Part shown: in pieces, positions 9,073 through 20,140 of the stretch
How positions within the stretch are numbered: the stretch's first letter is position 1
Layout of the letters: every line of letters starts with the position of its first letter
From: Planoprotostelium fungivorum
Taxonomy: Eukaryota; Evosea; Variosea; Cavosteliida; Cavosteliaceae
Assembly (NCBI GenBank): GCA_003024175.1
Contig: MDYQ01000021.1
Location: 186,001 to 250,000, forward strand
Length of the DNA: 64,000 nt
Direction of reading: 5' to 3'
Made by a program: the position numbers and the translations under genes
The notes under the pieces: model-generated
Database searches by the model: none
Seen by the model: only the letters and a program-made list of their open reading frames with translations
What the model was told of the DNA's origin: nothing

Positions 9073-11673
9073 CTACGTTGTTCTCTGCTTTAATAGTACG
9101 TTGTTCATGTAAGAGAACCCCAAATGGTATCCCTCCACACTCCAATTCGAAGTCATGCGGCTGTCTCCCGCCTGGTAGAGCATGAGGTACAAGTGATTTG
9201 TCGCCCCATCCATATTGAGTCTCTGCTGACTCTCTTCGTCTTTCAGTAGACAGAAGATGGTGACCGTGAAGGTGGTGGGGTCGTAGACAAATACGACGCC
9301 GCGTGAATAAGGATAAGCCATCAGCATGAGGTGCCACTGCTGCACGATGGCCTTGACCACAAACTCAGAATTCTCCTGGATGTTCATCTGAAAGAGGACG
9401 CAGTAGGAGGTGTCAGGTGTTACGCTCCAGGCGGAGAATTCGCAAACCTTCCACGACCAGCTCGTGGCACTGAGTTGATTGAGACGAGAGAAAAATCCCT
9501 CGTTCTGTTGGCTCATGAGCCCGATCGATTCAGCTCTGATACCGTCAGCGGAGGAGAATAAAAGGAAATAAAATCGTAACGTCTCACCGGATGTGGTCGA
9601 GGGAGGGGAAGGCGTGGAGATATATACATTGGCCCAAGTCTGAATGCATTGTGATAGCTCCCAGACCTATTGGGTTGTTGTCCCTGATGGCCCACGGTTC
9701 AAAAACGGTCATCAGAGATTCTTCTTCATCTGAAATTCGTCAGAGAAAATCCTCCATCTACAAACCCAAATGTTTTCATCCTTTCAAATCGATTTTTCGA
9801 TGAGAGAGGGTACTCACAAGAGAGGGATGATACGTAACGTGCGTAACCATGAAACGGCTCAGTGCCGATCATAGGTGTAGGGTAATAGATCGTTTGAATG
9901 TCTCTGTCCAAGATACTCCTCAAATCATCGTCATTCCTGTACCCTCTCAGTCATCTACAACGTTGTAGATCGCACTCACGGCCCCCGATTAAACCACTTC
10001 TGCATGCGTTGGATGAAAGAGATCATCTCTTGGCAGGTGGGCCTCATCTTTGGGTTGTCATGCCAACAAGTCTCCATCAACTGCTGGAGAAACGGTGGAC
10101 ACAGTGGGGGTATTGGAAAATTCCACTTCTTCTGCCGCGTCCCAAATACTTGGGACAGCTGACCCGCGGGCAGGTCGAATTCGATCTGTAGCTTCATCAG
10201 ATTCTCTGCGAAATTTCGATTGAATGCGAAAGATGCGCGAACATGATGAGAAAAGTTGTACGAAATTTCTGTGGGATTTCACCTCTTGGCCATATTCGTG
10301 TGCCCTCCGCCGCGTGAGACATTCTAAGACGATGGCGCCCAGACTTTACACCTCAGCGAAAATTTCGTTGTAGATGGACTCACCCGTATACGTCTGACAG
10401 CTCCGAATAAGCCACATTGGCCTCCCAGGCTCTCACGGTCTGGCTGTTCCTGTAGGCCGTGATTCCAACTCCCTTGATCTTCACTCTCCTCCAATTCTCA
10501 CCAACTACGATCATGTCGGAGGTCACATCTGTGTTCGTGTCATCATCATCGTCATGTGGTCAACGATCGCGGTCGATCACTTCGCATGCGCGACGATCGG
10601 CACATGCGAATGCGAGATCACGATCCGATGATGGACACATGTGCATGTGGCTGACACGATCGATGACGATGGACTCACGTCTGTGGAAGATGGGAGGATT
10701 CTGAGAGTGGAGGTAGCTGAGGCCCTTGGCAATCTCGCAGAAGAGGTTGAGGATGTTGGCATGCGTCAGTCTGATGCGAGGGTCTGTGATGAGAGCGGAC
10801 AGTGACCCTTGATCCAAGTGTTCGTAGACGAGAGAGTGAGGTGTAACGCAGTAGCCGATGAACAACAGAAGGTTGACATGATTCAAGTTGCGCAAGAGTC
10901 TGGCCTCTCTCACGAACCTCCTCTCTTGTTCGCGAGTGAGGTAGGGAAACTCTTCGACTTGGACTGTGGTCATGTTCAACGTGGCGCTGACATGGGTCAG
11001 GATGATGTGAGAGGATAGAAGACGATGGAACTCACACGCACACGTTATAGTTCCTTTCAGAGTGTCTGTGGATGATGGTCAGTGAGCGACTATCGATCTG
11101 GAGGTTTTGGAGTCCGGCTTCGTCTGATTTGTCATTGAAGTCCTTGTCGACTGCTGCCTCTATGTCTACCGGTTTTCCTTGTTGATCTAATTTTTGTTTC
11201 TGTTGCATTCCATCCATGACGATGTCAAAGGACGTTCTGTATGTATGTCAGATGTGCGATGGAGGACCTTTTCTACCTTCTCGATTCGTATTTTTGCAAT
11301 GACGCTCTCCTCTTATCGATGGCTGAGGCTCTTCTGCTGAAACCGAGCGAATTCATCAGTGTTGGATTATAGTCAGCCAGATCTCCTCGTTGAGTATCCA
11401 TGTTCGTATTTGGATTCCAATTGCTATATCTCGCCGCGACTGGGTGAGCTTGACTGAACAGCTGCCAATCGTTATGGCTCCATCCATATCGACCAAATTA
11501 TCCCTCACTGCGTTTCTTCTGCCTGTTGGTGCACTCGTTTTCACCTGGTCTTCTCCATCTTCTTCGTCACTGCTGCTCGATGTCATGTCTCCAGAGCCAG
11601 GGGGATACTCTTCATCCCCCATTCCATACGCGGCCTGGAGCGGTCCAGCCTCAGCATAATCCGCCAGAGACAT
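9073..11673 (-). CDS. TKL-type pseudokinase with extra C-terminal domain
   Basis: Multi-exon gene. The kinase-like part reads SRSLTIIHRHSERNYNV, TTVQVEEF, RRFVREARLLRNLNHVNLLL, HSLVYEHLDQGSLSALI, LSYLHSQNPPIFHR, then ELSDVYGLGAIVLECLTRRR and METCWHDNPKMRPTCQEM, the tyrosine-kinase-like fold. All catalytic signatures are changed: no Gly in the loop, the beta-3 Lys position reads VQVE, HRD becomes HRH (forced by a phase-1 intron after HR), and DFG becomes GVG (VKIKGVGIT). The alpha-C Glu remains. About 250 residues follow the fold, ending with SMSQQNEGF-like and SYMNNVLLKQRTT segments that I do not recognise. An acidic N-terminal frame (MSLADYAEAGPLQ, 11673) probably belongs, but its splice to the next exon (MDTQRGDLADY, 11402) is unresolved. 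Likely a signalling scaffold. Confidence 0.7.
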
Positions 11674-11757
11674 CTTCCAAAGCGATGTCAGCTGCTGCCT
11701 GACCTGAAAAACTCTTGTTTGTGCTGTCAGGCTCTTAGATATTTCCTGACCTCAACG

Positions 11758-11793
11758 TGAGACGTCAGGGTTCATTTAAACCCTGACGTCTCA
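11758..11793. repeat. Perfect 15-bp inverted repeat with CRE-like half-sites
   Basis: Arms TGAGACGTCAGGGTT and its exact complement, 6-nt loop. Each arm holds GACGTC, the core bound by bZIP factors. It lies about 85 bp upstream of the pseudokinase N-terminal exon, so a regulatory role is possible. Confidence 0.65.
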
Positions 11794-11930
11794 TTGTCTC
11801 CAGGATACCGAAAGTTGGCCTTTCGACCGACCGCGTGACCTCACTCGCCTGTGTGGAGTTTCATCGTCATTTGCGTCACGCTGGGGTACCAGCCATCGTG
11901 AACCTTGGCTCTCATCTCTTCATCTCCCAT

Positions 11931-12194
11931 TCACGTTCGAATACTCGTCAGCGTTATATCTGTGGGCCTATTTTGGGGATGATGCGCGCAATAATCTAAT
12001 ACGTATGAACAGCCGTTCATTTCGTTCGTATCATCCGAGGGCAAGCTGGGCAGTTTTTCTCGAATCGTCATGGTGAAGGTGCTGTGAAAGCATTTGGGGA
12101 TTAAGCTTGCCCAACGCTGACCGTGCAGTTCGACATTGGTCGTGGTCGCATGCGTGACCGCGATGATTGCATCCGATGTGGATGAATATCTCAT
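11931..12194 (-). CDS. Doubtful small ORF (87 aa)
   Basis: An open frame from the ATG at 12194 (MRYSSTSDAIIAV) to 11931, of balanced composition, with no recognised domain, signal peptide or splice evidence. It fills an otherwise gene-free 0.87 kb between the pseudokinase start and the CAP-C gene. It may be a small real gene, an exon of one, or chance; nothing in the sequence settles which. Confidence 0.25.
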   Translation of the reverse strand: MRYSSTSDAIIAVTHATTTNVELHGQRWASLIPKCFHSTFTMTIREKLPSLPSDDTNEMNGCSYVLDYCAHHPQNRPTDITLTSIRT

Positions 12195-12540
12195 CTCTGA
12201 CGACAAAAGTGGTCAGAGAGAGTCAATCGAGAGGGATCCCGCGCATCATGGAGGTGAGCAAGTAGACAAGAACATGTGATGAGATGTTTCATCTATAAAT
12301 ATTCGTGTGCTGCGAGGTTCCACATCGAGAGACCGTCCAAACGAGTTCACGTGTATGTGTGGAAGGTTATATAAACTGCCGCGTCACAGCTGTTGAGACA
12401 CTCCACAAAAATGCGATTCAGCCTACGATTGCGAGCTCCGTCGTGGCTCCGATATCACGTGACTACATTTTTAACACTCACCGAACATCACATTATCCAT
12501 CGGCCCAGCTGACAGACCATCTCACCTCAACTTTTATAGA

Positions 12541-13655
12541 ATGTCGGGACCAGCGAGAGCTCATGTTATCGATCACGATGATGAGAAGAGACTGCAAGCT
12601 CAGCTAGGAAATGCACAGAGCCAACAGGCCAAGTATGTGGTAAGTGGATGAGATTGATATCTCATAACCCCTCTCATTTCCTCGTGGTCGCTCTTCCAAT
12701 GAAATGTGATTTTATGAAATGCAAAATGGAATGTTCTGAAGAGCCGAGACTCATTCTGAACACAGTTAAACGAGACGGGAAAGACTGAGACCTTCGGAGA
12801 GGAAGCCATCGATGCCAGAGCCACCTTGTACTTTAAGAACTGCTCCGATGGAGAATACATCGTCGACACCATGACCACCAAGGTCTTACTCGGTAAACCT
12901 TTCAACCTCCGCGATCACATTTTATCATCCGTAGAATCCTCCTGACACAACGAACAGAGGGATGCAACAACATCAAGGTTGTCTTCAAGAAGAAGGTCAT
13001 CACTGGACTGGTCGACATCTGGAAATGCAACAACGTGACCTTCGAGGTGATACGTCCACCGTTCCCGTCCTCCATCTCACTCGTCTTACAGTCCGACGTG
13101 AAGATCGGTACTCTGCAGGTGGACATCTGCAAGGGAGTCACTGGTGTGTTCAAGTCTAAGGATCTGTTCTCTCAGTGTGTGTGGGCCGGAGTCTTTGACC
13201 TCAACCTCTCTTTCCAAGACAGCGGTGAGAACTTTGGACGTCTCATCCACCGTGACATGACATCTCATTTTCCAATCAGATCAAAAGTTGACCACCGGTT
13301 TCGACGTGATGAAGAAGGAGCACCACTCTTCCATGGCTCTCAACGAACAAGTCGACCAGTTCATCGTTCGTTTTGTCAAGGAGAAGTTGACCTCCGAGCT
13401 CATCGTGCGTCTGTCGAATGGTTTCCCCACGACAGAGAGAGAGGCGAGGGATTTCGATCGCAGACAGGAGGAGAACACGAGGAAGTTGGCAGAGGTGAAG
13501 ACGATGACGATGCACATGGAGTTGACACGGTGCAGGCTGCCGGCATCACAATTGCCAGAAAGAAACCAGCGTTCAAGAACCCAGGACCCAACGAAGTGTG
13601 CCACTGTGGCAGCGGAAAGAAGTACAAGAAGTGCCACATGGCTGCAGATGCTTAG
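12541..13655 (+). CDS. CAP-C beta-helix protein with C-terminal SEC-C zinc motif
   Basis: Start at 12541 (MSGPARAHVIDHDDEKRLQA), a helical N-terminus. The central exons encode a right-handed beta-helix of the cyclase-associated-protein C-terminal / cofactor C type: EEAIDARATLYFKNCSDGEY, EGCNNIKVVFKKKVITGL, DVKIGTLQVDICKGVTGV and FSQCVWAGVFDLNLSFQDS. A helical link rich in Glu and Arg follows (LNEQVDQFIVRFVKEKL). The last 25 residues are a SEC-C motif (PNEVCHCGSGKKYKKCHMA), a CxCx8CH zinc knuckle best known from SecA and related proteins. A 41-nt intron is needed between the AE and AAGITIARKK segments. In CAP proteins this fold binds actin monomers; the SEC-C end is unusual and suggests a different partner. 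Cytosolic. No N-terminal CAP domain or WH2 motif is seen. Confidence 0.75.
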
Positions 13656-13927
13656 ACGCTGATGTCCTCTATAGATCGTTCGAATTTGTTTTATTACCAA
13701 GCTTGTCACTCTTCTGTAAAAATTGATCTGAATTGTCCAAATGGATGTCTGATGTGTAACAAAAGCTCATGCAAATGAGCAGCAGGAAACAATGAAATGA
13801 ATCCTGCAACAAGTACTCACCCTCTTGGTAGTGCCACAACACATCTCCAAAACATTCAAACCGACTCCCTTGCAGAGTACACCCACAACATGATATGCAA
13901 CTGCATGGATAAACTGCACCTTATTGA

Positions 13928-14517
13928 AATTTGCATTCATCTCTGATGCAAACGGTCGGAGGTGGAAACAGATACCACTACTGGGTAGGCCAGGTGTTGT
14001 TCTACATGGTCATGGTGTCAGACTCGACCTGACACCATCCCTAAGGTCAGACGTGACCCCGTTTCTCATGCATACATTTGGTATCAGACCGATTTGAACT
14101 GACCTGATCCTGACTCTCTGAAACGCGCTGATTCCAATGGTATATCACACTGGTCACAAAAACGATGCCCAACTTGAGCAAAGTGGGAATTACGCTAATA
14201 TTTAGCCTACGTACGCTAATATTTAGTGTAATTCTCACTTTACTCTGATACGAACGTCCGGACGAAAAAATGGATTACACCACCGTGTAGCCCATGTGTC
14301 TCTCTACCTGGAAAAAGTGTGAAAACTGACCTGCTACCCTCCCTAAGATTTGACGTGCCCCTCTGGTCATAACTTTTGGGACTCCATGGAACCAGGGGGT
14401 CAGACCCTTTCTGACCCACATCATCCTGACTCAGTCAGATGCACCAGATGCCCTAATTTCGCCAAAATAGGAGAAAAGTCAGACATTCCATTCCTAAGAT
14501 GACTTATGATGATGTGC
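13928..14517. repeat. Noncoding repeat, copy A
   Basis: A 590-bp block whose near-copy begins about 768 bp downstream (roughly 95-96% identical by eye, with one-base indels). It contains an imperfect palindrome of about 45 bp centred on CTACGTAC near 14210 and no long open frame. Within the block, motifs such as CCCTAAG...GACGTG and CTGACYCAGTCAGATGC-type stretches recur in diverged form, so it seems built from older sub-repeats. Confidence 0.85.
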
Positions 14518-14695
14518 GTATCAGCCATTTCACCACTGGGGCAAGTGGGGGTCAGAAACCCCAGCATACATCATTCTGACTTGGACAGATGCGCTGATTA
14601 CAACGGTGAAAGAGAAAAGTGGTGAAACTGGTTCCCAACTGAGATAAAGCCATTTTTACGCTAAGCCTTAGCGTACGGACGCTAGACCTTAGCGT

Positions 14696-15286
14696 AATTT
14701 GCATTCATCTCTGATGCAAACAGTCGGAGGTGAAAACAGATACCACTCCTGGGTAGGCCAGGTGTTGTTCTACATGGTCATGGTGTCAGACTCGACCTGA
14801 CACCATCCCTAAGGTCAGACGTGACCCTGTTTCTCATGCATACATTTGGTATCAGACCGATTTGAACTGACCTGATCCATACTCTATGAGACGCGCTGAT
14901 TCCAATGGTATATCACACTGGTCACGAAAACGATGCCTGACTTGAGCAAAGTGCATATTACGCTAATATTTAGTGTACGTACACTAATATTAGGCGTAAT
15001 TCTCACTTTACTCTGATACAAAGGTCCGGACGAAAAAAATGGATTACACCAGCGTGTAGGTCATGTGTCTCTCTACCTGGAAAAAGTGTGAAAACTGACC
15101 TGCTACCCTCCCTAAGATTTGACGTGCCCCTCTGGTCATAACTTTTGGGACTCCATGGAACCAGGGGGTCAGACCCTTTCTGACCCACATCATCCTGACT
15201 CAGTCAGATGCACCAGATGCCCTAATTTCGCCAAAATAGGAGAAAAGTCAGACATTCCATTCCTAAGATGACTTATGATGATGTGC
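14696..15286. repeat. Noncoding repeat, copy B
   Basis: Second copy of the block at 13928-14517 in the same orientation. Its palindrome centres on a perfect GTGTACGTACAC near 14978. The 178 bp between the copies carry a third, shorter relative of the unit and another palindrome (14655-14698, TTACGCTAAG arms). Confidence 0.85.
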
Positions 15287-15349
15287 ATAAATGCACATCA
15301 TCCACATGTCACTTAGTCATTTCATGTCTGACTTTTCTCCTATTTTGGC
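15230..15349. repeat. Long hairpin at the end of copy B
   Basis: Arms 15230-15255 and 15324-15349 are a perfect 26-bp inverted repeat (starting GCCAAAATAGGAG). The inner part pairs imperfectly down to a TGCA-TAAA-TGCA tip, giving a fold-back of about 58 bp per arm. The right arm is an inverted fragment of the repeat itself. Confidence 0.8.
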
Positions 15350-16423
15350 ATACTAGCTATTTTGTAATGTATGGATTATCTTTTACTGGATTTACTCTGT
15401 TGTATAATGTTATAATCTTTTTCTTTGAATCAGACAGACTTACCTGCAGTGTTCTCAATCATCAAATGTTTGGTGATGTGATATTGCAATGATCAATTAT
15501 GTAATCATGTGAGACAGTCATTGGGTCAGATGATTGTGTAGAGTATGTACCTGTCCCGGGTGGTCATGTGTTACATTGACAGCCCAAAATATCCTCAGGC
15601 TTACGTCATCCAACTACTCTGTATTACCTGAGTCATCATAGCAGAACAATGTCTTCATTCTTTAACAAACCACCAATGGAACAAGCACCTACACTCCTTG
15701 CTTGATGAACACAAAGGCTCTTAAGGCTCTTTTATTGACAGGGTCTTTAGCCTTTCCTGAGCAGAGCCTGATTCAGATTTTCCCCTTGTTAACAACATAC
15801 AACAGCTGGGACGTGCTGAATCATTCCACCTTGACCGAGAGAGGTGAATCATCTTGATGTAGCTTACCTATTCTGGTATATTTTGCAGCAGGATGACTCT
15901 GACGGGGAAGATCTTGAGGATACGACACCATTCTGAATGATGCTCATTTCAGAAAGAGATCTGATGTTCCACCTCCACCTCTGATTGGTCTTACCCCCGA
16001 ACCTTTTCCTCTCAGTTTAGCAAGATGGTCACAGATCAGGAGGTAGCGTTTCTTCTGTCTCTCGTGTCAACCCCACCTTGATGTGATTCGCAATCACACG
16101 ATCACGTGACAAGAAACAACTCCCAACTCTCAACTCGGTGGCGTGATTTTATTTATGTTTTCTAAACTCAACAGTGCGGTTTGCCCCAAGCCTATTGATT
16201 ACAGCCTAACATATGATTATTTCATATCATCCAGATGGGCTGAGAAAAATGCATAGTAAATCACCGGTGCGCATCCTTCCAGCGATTGAGATAGAAGAGC
16301 CTCAGTTGAGTGAACTATTCTCTGTGTGCGTCAGCAGTGCGTAATGCAAGGCTGGTGGAAATCCTCGACTTCTACAACACTCGATTTTCCCTGAACAACC
16401 AGTATCATACAATTCGAGCAATC
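15350..16423. other. Gap without a supported gene
   Basis: About 1.07 kb between the repeat block and the TVP18-like gene. Only short frames occur. One stretch near 15880-15930 looks like an acceptor followed by an acidic short exon (QDDSDGEDLEDTTPF), but I found no matching upstream exon. It may hold a decayed gene or long promoter. Confidence 0.4.
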
Positions 16424-17574
16424 ATGTGGAAGGCTAAGATCGTTGGGAGTATGATGGGCGTCAAAATGCCTACCTTGGGTGGTGAACAAACAACGTCGAA
16501 AGAACCAAGGAAAAATGGAGAGCCACCCGCAGGTATACCAAGTTGGGGTCGTATAGCCGCTGCTGTCACTGTATGCCGTGAGTTGAACCATCTGTTTGAC
16601 CATCTAACATCTCTGTAGTTCTCGTCATCCTTGGAAGCGTGTCGGCCGGATTATTCTCATTGGGAGTGGGATTATACTGTATCCTGATCTCACCGTTCAT
16701 CGTCGTTCTCGAGTTGCCATATGTTCCACTTCGCTTTCTCGTCATCGTCATCAACTTCTTCCAAGATTACCGGTGGAAAGCCATATTCTATGTAGTGTGA
16801 GTGCAATGCAACGTCGAAGGAACCTAATCAGAACATCAGAATTGCCATCCCAGGCTTCTTCTCAGTCCCCACCATATTCCCTGCCATCAGCGGTCTAGTT
16901 ACAGCCATCTTCTTCGGCATCGCCGCTTTCTTGAGCATGCACGGAGAAGAAGTGAAGCAGACCGATTGGAAGATGAGAGTTCTCGCTGAACAATCACAAG
17001 TGGGCCACATATCTCTCCGCATGCGACTGATGATCTTCAGGAACAAAAGGCCAAAGCTGAGCAGAAGGAGAAATTGAACGAGCAGAATCCCCAAGAAGGG
17101 AAGGCACCAGAAGGACAGCCGACACAACCAGAGAATCAACCAGCGACAGTGGTGGTGCAATTGGACGACGATAAACCAGAAGAAACGAGTACAGGAGGCA
17201 AGGGAGGGAAAGAACAGAAGGGAAAGAAGGGAGATCTCGCTCCATCATCTTCATCAGCGGACAGCTCAAGAAAAACGAGCAGCGAATCAAAGTCTAGCAG
17301 AGGAAGTAGAGAGGATAGAGGAAGCAGAGAGGACAGAAGCAGCAGAGAAGACAGAAGCAGCAGAGAGGATAGAGGAAGTAGAGAAGACAGAGGAGGTAGA
17401 GGAAGCAAAGAGGCATCCAGGTGAGCGATAGATGAGAGAAGAGGAGATGACAATCAAAGGTTAAACAACTTCACGGACAAGATTGGAATCAACAAGCTGA
17501 AAGACTTTGGGGCCTCCTTGGGTGGAAAAGGGAAGACGAAAAGACCTCTCGCATCACAAGACTCGATCGTGTAG
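16424..17574 (+). CDS. TVP18/Flower-like four-helix membrane protein with charged tail
   Basis: Start at 16424 (MWKAKIVGSMMGVKMPTLGG). The membrane part reads AAAVTVCLLVILGSVSAGLF, LYCILISPFIVVLELPYVPL, then NFFQDYRWKAIFYVVIAIPG and GLVTAIFFGIAAFLSMHGEE: four helices, with an acidic/proline motif (ELPYVP) between the second and third and a W-K-A-x-x-Y element. This layout fits the Golgi TVP18 / calcium-channel Flower family, which acts in vesicle traffic. A long cytosolic tail follows: Lys/Glu-rich, then repeats of SREDR (17290-17412), then a short final exon (LNNFTDKIGINKLKDFGASL). The SREDR repeats are an addition not typical of the family. The family call is moderate; the membrane topology is firm. 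It converges with the mucolipin-like gene, 45 bp between stops. Confidence 0.6.
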
Positions 17575-17619
17575 AGGATCAATTCTCCCGTGAATGTAAA
17601 TAAGTTCGATGAAACCGCC

Positions 17620-20140
17620 TCATCCTCTATTGTTCTTCTCTTCGAACCTCTTGACGATCTCGTCTAATCTCCTTCCCAAACGTTTCTTGAACTTGATCTG
17701 CTCTTCTTCCACCACCAATTCCATCATCTTCCTCAGCTCTTCTCCCTCACTTGAGACTCTCCTCGTCGGCGTGCTGAGTTCAGATCCTAACATCTTTCCA
17801 TTCCCTCCATCGGGTGTCTTCCTCGTGTCATTCTTCCGTTCATCATCACACTTGAACTCACCACCGTGATGATGGGTACGCTGACGGAAGATGGATTGGA
17901 TGCATCTGAATCTCTTCGACTGATGAGTGGTGTGTGCTCATTCATCGAACCCCTCCGACTCTCCACCTGTGCATGGTCAACTCAGGAAATTTGAATGTGG
18001 ATGCTCACCGCAGCTAGAAGATTATCCCAGAAGACTTCATCGTTGGGTTGAATCTCATCTTCTGCGTTGATGGCCCCCGACGCTGACATCTGTACGTTGC
18101 TCCATGCTTCCTGTCACAGGTTCAGTCATCAGTTCATTCCACATTTCACATTCGAATTCGAATCGTTCGTCTCTCAGAGAGATGATTCTCGATGAATGAG
18201 TCACCTTCGAAGCGAGATAAGCGTCTTGCATGATGGAAATGAAGATGTTGGCCACGGCATAAACACCCAAGAAGATGAAGGAGACGATGAAGACAGGTCC
18301 AACGATGGGTGAAGACAGAATCGTTCGGAACGTCGCTTGGATGTCATCTCCATTCTGCAGACCGAACAGCGTCACGGCTGCCTCTTCGAACGTGGCGAAC
18401 TGGAGACGATTACAAGGATGAGGGTGAAATGGACTCACTCGAACCGAAGTCTCTGAGAAATACATGACAGAGAAGATGATGTAGCCGATGAAAATGGGTG
18501 CGGCAGAGATCAAGAATCTCGCCACGTTGGGGACACCTCTGGCCAACGCAGAGATGAGAACCTGAAGCCGAGTGAGAAGAGATGAAATCAGATCTTACCA
18601 TGTATTTCTCGTCGAAGGCGAGATAACGAGTGAGGCCAGCCCAACTGAGCATGGTACCCACTCCCATGAGGAGATAATAAGCGATCTTGATGGGCTGATT
18701 TGTGATACCGGTGGATCTCAATAGACCCAATACGGCTCCAACGATGAGACAGGCACAGGAGAAGAAGGAGACTCTGTGAGGGTGAGTGGAGGAGGATGAG
18801 AGAGACGTACAAGAACCAGATGTTGAAGAAGCGAAGCTTGTAACGAAGAGGAACCTGCTCCCACACCAAGAATCTCGATGACAGGGCCAATCCGATTCCC
18901 GATTTCTTCTTCAATTTCTGTCTCTTCGTTCAGTTTTCTTTGGATGATGTGTACATCCACCTGCATGACGGAGAAGGATCTCCTGACGGATGTGAAGCTG
19001 AGGATCAACTTGATGATGGCCAAGAGGAAAGTGAAGATGAACAAGATGGCCATGATGAATCTCCTCTCGTCCCTACATCGATCAGATGGAAGAGGAGGAG
19101 AGATGGGACGCACCAATCTCCCCTGGAAGTGCGTACGATGTTGTCCCACTGGATCTCCAGTACCGTACTGATGGCCCCGGCGTATTCGGTGAGAGTGATC
19201 TGTCACCTTTCATTTCTAAGACTCTCTCCACCTCACCTCCATGTTCCACTTGTGCAGCTTCGATTTACGATTCACCGATTCGTAGGAATAGAGCTCGATG
19301 TAGATCTTGATGTGCTGTAGTCTCACGAAGAAATCCTTCAGCTCCGTGTGGTTTCCGTTGAGAGGCCCCAGATCGGTGGGTGTGATGCTGTACGTGTCTT
19401 GTTGCGTGTGTGAATCGTCGACCAGTGAACCCCACAGGGCCACTTCCATTCTCAGGGGTTGAGGTTGGCTGTCGGGATCGCAGCAGTAGAAGTAGCCTTC
19501 TATCGATTCTGCCGGCCACCGATAATACTGAGTCAAGTGAGTCTTTGATCTCGCATGATGAGGAGATGAAGACCTGATGGACGACGTGGTGAACAAAGTA
19601 TTTCGTTTCGTTGATGTCGTGGAGAAATGTGTGAGATCCAAAAGTGCCAGCGACTTCTTTGTGTGATCCTGGAGGCCAGAAGGCCTTGTAGAAGGTGTTC
19701 GTGTTGCTCAATAGATAGGTTATCCGCGTGTTCTGCAGCAGAACGACGGAAGTGGAGGCGACAATGAGTAAGACCTGAAGAGTTCGGCTCGGATAATACA
19801 TCATTCATCTCTCACCTGTATGACCAACTTCCACGGGAATCTACCGTATTGCGACCACTTGATCCACCTGAGATGGTTATGTCCGGTCTTCCAATGCTGC
19901 ACTCACCAAGAGCCAGACAACATGACAGAAGGTGGCATGCGTGGTCTTTCGCTTCTGAAGCACAGGAACAGGTTTCGATAGTGCGATCTTCTGGGCTTCG
20001 ATAACTTCAGCCGATTGTAGGATGATGATGGGCAATGTTGTTACCTGTATCTCTTCCTCTTCTTCTTCCTCTGTCTCATCTTCAACCGACGATCTATCGG
20101 ACGTAGAGCTCGCGTCGAGAACAGGAGAATGTATGTCCAC
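17620..20140 (-). CDS. Mucolipin-like (TRPML) endolysosomal cation channel
   Basis: Multi-exon channel gene starting at 20140 with an acidic cytosolic N-terminus (SSVEDETEEEEEEEIQV). A first helix (VLLIVASTSVVLLQN) is followed by a large luminal domain with YYRWPAESIEGYFYCCDPD, MEVALWGSLVDD and LRLQHIKIYIELYSYES-like segments. Later helices include FIFTFLLAIIKLILSF-type and YLLMGVGTMLSWAGLTRYL. The pore exon reads FATFEEAAVTLFGLQNGDDI; NGDD is the mucolipin selectivity filter. The last helix is FIVSFIFLGVYAVANIFISI. The C-terminus is a charged coiled coil (EELRKMMELVVEEEQIKFKK) in place of the dileucine tail of animal TRPMLs. Expected role: Ca2+/cation release from endolysosomes or contractile-vacuole-linked membranes, probably lipid-gated. 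Exact exon borders in the luminal domain are approximate. Confidence 0.8.

Noticed and set aside
15268-15492. Hydrophobic 74-codon frame beyond the repeat block
   Set aside because: It starts inside the repeat and crosses the hairpin; no gene-like features.
15880-15935. Acceptor-like site with a short acidic exon (QDDSDGEDLEDTTPF)
   Set aside because: No matching upstream exon or start could be found, so it is not listed as a gene.
17136-17453. Minus-strand Leu/Ser repeat frame opposite the TVP18-like gene
   Set aside because: Complement of the SREDR coding repeat; no independent support.
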